Of a DNA stretch of 64,000 nucleotides, positions 43,006 through 52,900 are shown one piece after another (the stretch's first letter is position 1; every line of letters starts with the position of its first letter). The notes under the pieces are model-generated. The model was not told where the DNA came from. It saw only the letters and a list, made by a program, of their open reading frames with translations, and searched no databases. The DNA is taken from positions 1-64,000 of the forward strand of contig JAFSTX010000033.1 of the NCBI GenBank assembly GCA_017445585.1, given 5' to 3'. Source of the stretch: Lachnospiraceae bacterium (lineage in GTDB: Bacteria; Bacillota; Clostridia; Lachnospirales; Lachnospiraceae). The position numbers and the translations under genes are program-made.

Positions 43006-43968
43006 ATGGCATTCACTTATAAACCTTACGAAGAGAGCGAAGAAGTTAAAAAGGCAAGACAGAAGCTTGCAAATATAGAATCACAGCGGCCCGAGGAATG
43101 GACGGGCGGAACCTACGGTACCCAGCTTCAGGACGCATATAACCGTCTGCAGAACAGAGAGAAGTTCAACTACGACTTCAACGCGGACGCTTTATATAAC
43201 CAGTACAAGGACCAGTATATGCGGCAGGGCCTGATGGCCATGCAGGACACGCTGGCACAGTCCGCTGCGCTTACCGGCGGCTTCGGCAATTCCTATGCTG
43301 CTTCTGCGGGTAACATGGCGTATCAGAATTATCTCGGCAAGCTGAACGGTGTTATCCCTGAGCTGCGGGATATGGCATTTCAGCAGTATCAGGCAGAGGG
43401 TGATGACCTGGCTGATAACTATGACCGCTTAAGGGGTCTGTACGGTACAGAGTATAACGAGCATCAGGATAGGATGAATACGTTCAATAATGAGCGCAAT
43501 TATCTGTATAACCTAGCACAGGATCTGGCGAAGGACGATTACGACAGATACAACGACGAATACGCGAGAGCCTTGAACCTCTATAACATGAATAACGTTT
43601 CTTCCGGAGGCAGAGGCGGCGGAAACGGAGGAACTGACAAAGAAAAGCCTGAGCCGGAATCTCCTGCGGCAGAACCCGTAACCGCAAACGCAGGTTTGAT
43701 CATCAGGCTGTTTGGAATGGGTACCGCCAATTCCCTTGCCGACGCAGCAACCAAAGGGAATTATCAGGGCATAGCTAAATATCTGGACGAGCAGACGGCA
43801 GCCGGGACGATTGATGAGGCCACGGCAGACGCAATATACAGCTTTCTTAAGGAAAGAGCACCTAAAACACCCGCAAAATCATCTGCAAAATCATCCCAGA
43901 AGAGCGGCAAGGCCAGCGGCGGAACAGGAGCAAAGGTAAGCGTGAACAAAGTACAGGGAGGCAAGTAA
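43006..43968 (+). CDS. Phage internal virion-type protein
   Basis: 320 residues. The first 200 are helical with many Tyr/Gln/Asn residues (YDFNADALYNQYKDQYMRQGLMAMQDTLAQSAALTGGFGNSYA), a pattern frequent just before giant polyvalent proteins in Firmicute phages. A Gly-rich linker and a small helical domain end it, then a Ser/Lys tail. It may pack or escort the giant protein. GGGAGGG precedes the ATG. Confidence 0.6.
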   Translation: MAFTYKPYEESEEVKKARQKLANIESQRPEEWTGGTYGTQLQDAYNRLQNREKFNYDFNADALYNQYKDQYMRQGLMAMQDTLAQSAALTGGFGNSYAASAGNMAYQNYLGKLNGVIPELRDMAFQQYQAEGDDLADNYDRLRGLYGTEYNEHQDRMNTFNNERNYLYNLAQDLAKDDYDRYNDEYARALNLYNMNNVSSGGRGGGNGGTDKEKPEPESPAAEPVTANAGLIIRLFGMGTANSLADAATKGNYQGIAKYLDEQTAAGTIDEATADAIYSFLKERAPKTPAKSSAKSSQKSGKASGGTGAKVSVNKVQGGK

Positions 43969-43969
43969 A

Positions 43970-46900
43970 ATGGGCGTTGCCGAGAGATATAAAGAGAAGC
44001 AGACCAGCGGACAGAAAAAGACCGGAGTAGCAGAGAGATACAACGAAAGACAGACCGGAGTTGCCGAGAGATACGCACAGAGGACGGGACAGCAGCTTCC
44101 TGCACAGAACCGTCCTTTTACCGATATTCGCACTGCAGCGCGTTCCGTGTCGAACGAGCGGCTTGTCAGGCGTGCCGAGCAGGACCGCGCGTATCAGATC
44201 GCCCTGGACAATCTGCAGAGGGAGCAGAGAAAACACGCCGAGGAAACGTACAAGGCTACGCCCATGTATCAGCGTGCTGCACTGTATCAGAGATACATGG
44301 AGTCCCCGGAAGGAAGGGAATCACAGTACACGGACGAGGACTATAATTATGCCATTGCGGATCTGAACGCAAGGAAGTTTGTTTTGGAAGAAGAAGCAAA
44401 CCATAATTTCCGTTCCGATGCAGACCTTATCAAGAACACGGAGGAAAGACAGCGCGTCGATCAGGAGATAAGCAGGCTGCAGGCCGGGAAGAGGCTGCGC
44501 GAGTGGAACGACCTTCGCAGTAGCGAGGATTTCGCGGAGAAGGCTGCATATAATCCCGATCTATACAATGACTATGAGCATCAGAGAGAATCCTTGGGAG
44601 ACGATCCTTACGAGTATATCAATGCCAATCCCGAAGTCAGAGAGAGAATAAGGGCCAATCAGAGCTATGGCATACGTGAGGATAACGGATGGAGTCACTA
44701 TGACTCTCGTGACTGGAGCGGCTATGACGATCTTCCTCAGGAAGTTAAGGATACATATAATTACATCTACAATACCAGAGGCAAGAACGAGGCCAACGAG
44801 TATTTAAGCGCTGCCGCGCCTCTTAAGGCTACATTTTCCGAGTCACTTCTTGCTGGAATTACAGCTCCGGTGGCCAATGCTCTTTCGATATTCGATGATG
44901 ATATAGCACACTCTACCGCGCTGGAAAACGCAAGGGCGGCGAGTGGTGATTATTCGTGGGCCTATAAAACCGGATCTACCGCAAGCAACATTGCTTCAAT
45001 GCTTCTTCTGAATAAGGGATTTGCCGCAGTAGGCAGGGCATTGGGTGCGTCGGCTAATCTTGCGTCCGGAGCGATATATAATGCACTTACAATGGGCAGC
45101 CAGTCGGCACTTTCGCAGGCTCCTTATCTGAGAACGGGGCAGATCACGCCCGAAGAATTTGGCAGATCCGTAGGTGTAAATGCTATCGCCGGTGCGTCTG
45201 CAAGCATAGCAAGTGGTCTGGTTTCAACAGGGATCAATGATATGCTGGTCCAGAAGGGCCTGCAGACCAAATTTAATAACTATCTTACCAATGCTGCCAG
45301 CTCGTCCGCATATGCAGCGACAAACACGCTTACGCAAAATGCACTGAGCAAAAAGAAAATGACGGACGAGGAGCTTGCCTGGTCACTCGTGGAAGGCTTT
45401 GCTTATTCGCTGATCTCCGCTGCGGTCCAAACCGGAATACAGAACCGGCAGACAGCGGAATACGTCGAGCGGCTGCAGAAAGAACTTAATGACGGATGGG
45501 AGGAAATAACCAGGACTGCTTCTCAGTCAACAGGAGGGGACAATTCCCGCGCACAGACTATTGCCAGAGAGCTGCTTGCCAAAGCTCAGGAAGGACGTGT
45601 GTATATTGAGCAGATGTCTATGCCCGGGCAGCAGTCGGCAAAGAATGATATTCTTGCAGGATACGATCTGTTAATCTCCAACTTCAATGCAATAGCTAAT
45701 GGTCTGCCGCAGAGTACACAGGTCCCTGCAGCTCCTTCGGGTGTAGTTTCCGGCATACGGAACGCGCTGCAGGCGGGTATAAGTGTGCCTGAGCAAACGG
45801 CTATAAACGTTCCGGATATGCAGGCAGCTCCTGTTGTTACAAATACAGTACCAATTGTTACAAATACGGTACCAATTGTTACAAATACGGTACCAAGTGC
45901 CGGTAGTGTGGCTTCCGAACTGTCTGCCGCTCCCGGCGCGAGCAATATAAGCAAAGCCGATCTGGACCGCATATCCGGAGAATATGACGGATCCACGGAC
46001 GAGATAGTCTATTCAAGGGGCATGGTAGAAGGATATAACTACGGCCTTAACGGATATCCGAAGGATCAGATAACTGCCGACGGGTTTTATAACGATCTCG
46101 CGCCTGCCCAGAGGGAGTATTCGTACGCCCTCGGGCAGAATGCCGCGGCAAAAAATAAAGTAACCTCTGCCGATACCGAGAAGAAACTTAAGGACCTGGG
46201 AGTAGGCGAGGAAGGTATAACCGCATTTAAGGACGGTTATACAGTCGGCACTGACTTTGATACCTATTACAAGGACTTCACGGACGGCTATAAGACCGGT
46301 ACCGTAGACAATATCCTTGAGCTTTCGGGAGAAGGGGCAAAGCAGGCGGTAGTAGACGGCTTTTCCGCAAGACTCAGAGACGAGGAAAGCGGAAGCCTGC
46401 CTGTGGCTGCGCCAGAAGCCCGCAGAGCCGATGTAAGCCTTGAAACGGGTAAATCTTCATATACGGATATTCAGAGCCGGATAGAGGCACTGGAAGATGC
46501 ACAGGCGAGGACAAACGATCCCGCTGAAATAGACCGGATAGAAAAAGAAATAGAGGAGCTGCAGGGACAGTTAAATAACTCCAACAGTGTAATGGAAGGC
46601 GGTTCCTATCTCGATAGCGCAAGGAAGAAACTTGCGTCGTTTGTTGACGCGGTTAAAAAGAGAATGGCCACGAAAAGCGGGGAGTATATAGAACCTATCG
46701 TGCTTTCGGAATCTATGTCCAAAGACCTTGGAGATAAGATAGAATCGGCAATAGGAATAAATACTACCGGATGGAAAACGGCGTTTGCGCCTAATGAGGT
46801 TGAACACACAGAAATACGACACGGGAAGAATGGAAAAGCCGATCACACAATGGCAGATACCAGTGATTATTTCAATCTGCTCGACCTGGACCGTAATTTT

Positions 46901-49900
46901 TCAAACGTCGGGAAAGGAAAAAGGAATACTAAGGCATATCGTAATAAAGACGGCTCCTTTGCTCCTACAGTTGAAATAACTGTTCCGTTAAATACAGGTG
47001 AGATGGCTGTTATAGAAGCGGTCCCTGATACTGACAGCAAAACAGTATATGTGCTCAGTGCATACAAAAAAGGAACTGCCTCCCGAGTGCCCAATACTGT
47101 TTCATCAAACAGCCCTGCGCCGTACGTCCAAAACGCGGTCGGATCTCCAGCTCCTTCTGCTGAAGATAATACACCAAATGCGAACAACGGTCAACCCCTC
47201 CAGGTAAAAGATATTCAAAAAATCGTCGCCGGTCATCAGATCACCCTGGACGAGTACGCAAGGTCCATCAACTCCCAGAAGGCAAAGTCCGAGAGAGGGC
47301 AGATAGTAAAGGCTGTTACCGACGCGCAGAAGCAGGCACAGCTTATAGACAAGAACGGCACAAGGACCATTGCGCTTGGAATAGTAGATAACTTCGTAGA
47401 AAAGGGCGCGGTGGACTACGAGAGCGTCCGGCTGGATACAAAGAATCCCGAGATAGCAGCTTCACAGGTGGCGGCTTACGGTATGCTGCTTCGTGACCCG
47501 AGGTTTGAGACCTTCCGCATACTCTTTACCAAGGGTGACAGGATAATAAGCGTACAGTCCTTTACTTCAAGGCTGGTGGACAGAGCATATGCAACCAAAG
47601 GTATGCTGGATTCCATAATAGCCAGGAGAAACGATCTTAAGGCCAGCGGATACTATCTGATGCACAACCATCCCTCAGGAGATCCTTCCGAGTCCGGTGC
47701 GGATATTGCCATGACAAGGAGGTTTAGCCAGATGGTCCCCGGATTTAAGGGACATATCATAGTTGACCATAACAAGTATTCCTATCTGAACGCCTCCGGA
47801 TACTCCCAGGGCGGTATACAGACACTTGTAAGCGGCAAAGCAGAGACGTTTGAAAAGCGGATAGTAGATCATCCGCTGCTTTATGACGTGTTCAACGGTC
47901 CTGATAAGCTCGCTCAGGCTGCAGTGGATCTTGTTCATTCCAAGGACGTTGGAGTGCTTATGTACTGCGATACCAAGGGCAGACTGAGAGCGATAGAGGA
48001 AGTAAAGAATACCTTTATGAAGTCCACGGACGCTTTCGGACAGTATCTCGCAGACAGGAAAACACAGCTCGGATCCTCAAGGACGTTTCTGCTTATGACA
48101 GGTGGAATAGCCTGGGACGATGCCACGTATGATCTGCAGCATCTGTTCCTGCGCAATCTGATATTCGATATCATAGACCGCGGCGGAAGATCCATGTATA
48201 AGGGCGACTCCGGTTTAACTGTAAATATCGGAGGGCGGATAGAGTATATCAACGGGACGGTCAGAGACCGTATGGATTATAACCCTGACGGGACCATAGG
48301 CGAAAAGGCGTTTGAGGTAAAAGAGGAGTTTGATCTTAAGGAAAACGCAGAGCAGACAAAGGAGCTTGTTGCGGTCCACAACATGACGCAGAATGAGCTT
48401 GCGAAAAGCCTTGATCTGGGCGGTCTGCCTATGCCTTCAATAGCTATTATCAAGGCAAGGAACGGTCATTCGGAATACGGGGACGTATCCATAGTGTTCA
48501 ACAAAGACTCTATAGATCCCCGCAAGGATCCCCGGAACAAGATTTATTCAGGTGACGCATGGACCCCGACCTTCCCTCAGATAGAGTATAAGGCTAATGA
48601 TAAAGTCGAATCTGCGCTCAGGAGCAAATATTATGACCTGTATAGGAAGTTTGGCGACGACGCTACACGTCCTTTATATCCGTATGGAAACTATGCGGAA
48701 GATCAGCTTAATCGTGACGGCGGCGAAGCCGGAATAATAGAGAAATACTCCGATGATAAGGACATGATGCAGCTCTTCCTGCTGGATACGAAGGGCAAAG
48801 GTGTGGATCCTGTAGTTGTTGAGACTAAAACCGAAATGACGGCAGACCAGAAGGCTGTCAGCCAGAGCCTTATAGATACGCTTGGAGAAAATACTGTTTT
48901 TGAGTTTAATATCCCCAAAGGCGAAAACCCTCTTACGTATCGCAAGTCATGGCTTGCGGAGCATGAAAAGGAGCTGAATCCGGCGCTTACAAAGGCATAC
49001 ATGGCTGCGTATGATTTGTCGGAAGCAGATGCGAAGTATTCCGTAGAGCAGATGAAACCCGCGCAGAAGATCGGGGAGGTCAGAAACGCGCTAAAGTTTG
49101 CAGAGAACGAGGGCGTGAGCATTAAGACCGAGACAGACCGTCAGGCAACCGAAGCCGCTATAGAAAAAGCTGTAGACAAAAAGGCGTATAACAAGTGGCT
49201 GCACAGCCTGTTCGACGGCCTTGAGGAAAAGAGCGGGATCTATAACGGCAAGGAAAGATATGCTCCCATGGGCAACCATAGAAGCTTTGAATTTCTGCAC
49301 TACGAAGTCAACCTGGAGAATATCGTCAAAGAGATGCGCGGCCACGAGAACGCGGAGACTATCTTCGGCGGTACCTCAATCTGGGGCAGCGCGGCAAAAA
49401 GATTCAGAAGCATCAGCGAGGTCAAGGCCGACAAGGAACGTCTGAACCGTATGGATCAGGAAGAGTACGACGCGATCCGAAAGGGCTTTACCGAAAGACT
49501 CTCCGAGATAGCGCAGAGCATTATCAAACCCGGTCAGATGAAAGAAAACTCCTGGGAGAACTTTAAACTTCTGGACGATGCCGCCGGAGTTATAGGCGAG
49601 TCCGTAAGAAACAACAGATCCGTAAACGGCATTATCAGAACGCTAAGCAAGTATTCGGACTGGCTGACGAATATCAACGAAGAGACCGCGGGCAAGATCC
49701 TTACGCTTGCGGATGATATCGCCAACATGCCCACAGAATACTTTGAGGCAAAACCGGAACGCGCGGTAGGCTTTAACGAGGCTGCTGCAGTAATACTTCC
49801 CGAAAACACAGACAGCGCAGTTAAGAACAAGCTGTCTGATCTTGGTGTACCGGTATACGAGTATCCTGCCGGTGACGAAGAGGCGAGAAGAAACGCTCTG

Positions 49901-52900
49901 AATAATACTAATGCCCTGTTTGAAAGTCAGATACAGTATGGAAACGAACAGACAGCCGCAATGCGGCGGGAGCGCTTAGAGGATATGATCGAGGGCAGCA
50001 CTGCAGGTAACAGGAAGGACTATGCCCGTCAGTGGATCACTTCTATCAATCCCACTGACTTCCTGAACATGACTTTGGGTACGAGAAACCAGAACAGGGA
50101 AGTATTCGATAAGATGCCCGGAGAGTATGGCAGCACTGTAAATGAGAGAGACTTTACTGAGGATCTGAAGAAGAGCAGGCAGACACCATACCTGATAGTT
50201 GACGTTGACTCCGGAGAGGTGCTGGGACACGAAGGCCGTCACAGGATGCGTGCGCTTGAAAAGCAGGGAATCACCTCTGCTGAGATCGGCATAGAGTTTT
50301 ACAGGAGCGGAATGCTTGCCAAAGAGCTTAACGGTTACGGAAACCCTCTTGAGACCATTAAGTCTATGGAAATATTCAACCAGCGCGGAACAGGGCAGAG
50401 CATAACCCTGTCTGACATCATGCCGCTTAACAACGCTAACAAGGAAGCCATAATGGAACGGTACGGTAATCCTGGCGCAAACGTGCTGTATGAAGAGAAA
50501 GCAGGGTATGGTGTCACGGACGGGAAAAAGTATCCTTTCCTGCGCGACGATGCAGAAGATGAGGTACACAAGGTAACCACGGATACAAAGTATGGCTCTG
50601 AGGTACGTTTGACTGATCACAGCCCATCGATTATAACCTCTCAGAAAAATACAAAAGACCTTCCTCTTGTTATGAAAGCCTCTCATGTACGCGAAAACAT
50701 TTTGTCTGAGGCTGAAGCAAAGAAACTCGGTCTTTCAATAAAGGGGAAGCATTTCCATAGACTTGGAGAAGAATTATATCTTCAGGTTATAAACGGATTG
50801 GATGATGTTGACCTTGCATATCGGGGAACCAAGTTTGCGCCGAAACCAGAACGCAGAGAAAACTATTTCCTGCTTGTATCTAAAATAAAAGATAATGACG
50901 GGAACACTATAAACGTCCCGATCATTGTCAATGAGCACGGCAGATATAATAACGTTTATATAGACGTAAATAGAATCGCCACGGTGTTTGGACGCAATGA
51001 TATCAACGAGTATATAAAGAAACAGTTAGAAAAGGGGTATCTGGTCAGAGTAAAAAATAAAAGCATTAAGGCCAGTGAATCGCCGGTGTCCTTAACCGGA
51101 AATTATGGGAATAATGCTTCCACGGATAATGTACCTCAATCCGGCACCAAAGTCAACCCCGAATCTGAAAAAACTCAGCTCCGCGAGGAAATTACTCCGT
51201 ACACCGTCCCTGCGCCGAGCGACGAGCTGACCGCGACGCGCAGAGAACTCAACAAGGCCCTGCGTGAGCTGAAGAACGCGAGGCAGAAGGCTGATTACTG
51301 GAAAGGCCAGACCAGGCTTACGAAGGTGGAGAAACTGACGGATGCAAGCGTAAATGCCCTGGCAAAACAGTATGCTGCCAACACCGAGCTGAATAAGGCC
51401 GAGCTTGCCAAAGAGATCAAGACTCTCGGGGTGTGGGCGCTCAATCAGCCGGAGGACTTCTCTCTCGGCGCGCTCAGAGACCGCGTGAGAAAGCTTGCGG
51501 TAAAACTCGGTGAGGCACAGCTTCCGGAGTTTACGACGGAATGGGACGATAACCTGAAGGATGCGCTGGACTTCATCAAAGCATCAAAGATCAGAATCAA
51601 CCGTTCTGATCTCCCTGCGGACTTCTTTAAGGAAGGCGGCGAAGGGAGGAAGAAGTTTAATAAACTTCATCTGACCATATCCGATCAGGGGAGTATGGAC
51701 TCCTGGTATCAGGAAGCCCACGAACTGTATCCGTATCTCTTCCCGGAGGACATAACGAATCCTGCGGATCAGTTAGAGCACGTGATAGATCTTCTCGACA
51801 ACGTGCTGGTGCCTACAAAGCTACTGATACCTACCGATACCAACAGCGAGGAGTATATAGACTGGAGCAGCGAGGAGATAATGGCTGATCTGGTGGAGCT
51901 CACACTGTATGGCAAGGAGAAGCCTACCTTTGCGGACCGGAAGGAAGCGGAGAAAAAAGAAGCTGTAGCCCGGGCAAAGCAGGAAGTAAGGGCGCAGGAG
52001 GCAGGAAAACGCAAAGAGGCTTTAGACAAGCTGCGTGAGCAGGCCAAAGAGCACGAACAGCAGGCTTTGGATAAACTGCGTGAAAAACGCGAGAAGCAGA
52101 TACAGTCTCTTAAGGATCATTATAAGGAGATCCAGAAAAACGCCAGGGAAAGAAAGATAGAGTCTGCCGACCGTACAAGGCTGCTGAATGTAGCGAGAAG
52201 GCTGTCAAAGCTTAAGACCTATGACGTGACCAAAGACTATATCAATTCCCTGATAGGCGACCTGGACCTTGTTTCAAAGGGCATTACAAAGAGGTCCTTG
52301 GAAGATCTGGTAAGCCTTAAGGCGTGGTATGACGACGAGGTGGAGAGCAATCCGGACTTCATACCGGACGAGCTTACAAAGAAGAGGCTGGACAGGCTTT
52401 CAAAGACGCGCATATCAAACATGGATATACAGGACGTGAGAGACCTTACGGACGTGCTGCTTAACATAGAGCACGCGCTTTCGACCTCAAGGAAATTCCA
52501 TAATAAGCAGATTCGGATAGAGACCTACCAGGCGGGGCTTAATACCATTACCGATCTGGAAAACTCCGGTGGAGTTAAAAACCAGTCGAGTAAACGGTAC
52601 AGTGCTGCGATAAGCCTTCTCAGACCGGAAACGCTGGCCCTTAAACTTGTGGGATATAACCGTAATTCTCCTTTGTATCAGCTTACAAGAGAGCTTTCAA
52701 AGGGCGAGAATAAGAGAATAGCGTACCAGAATGAGGCTGAGGAGATGCTGCGGCCGTTTACCTCTGACAAGGATTTTGTCAAATTCATAAATAGTGAGCG
52801 CATAGAGATAGGCGGCCTGGGTGAGAACGGAAACCAGAAGGCGGTTATTACACCCAACCTCAGAATGAGCCTGTATATGCACTCACATAATGACGCGAAT

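Noticed and set aside
47640-47720. Separate radC DNA-repair gene
   Set aside because: The JAB motif lies in frame within the giant phage protein with no start signal of its own.
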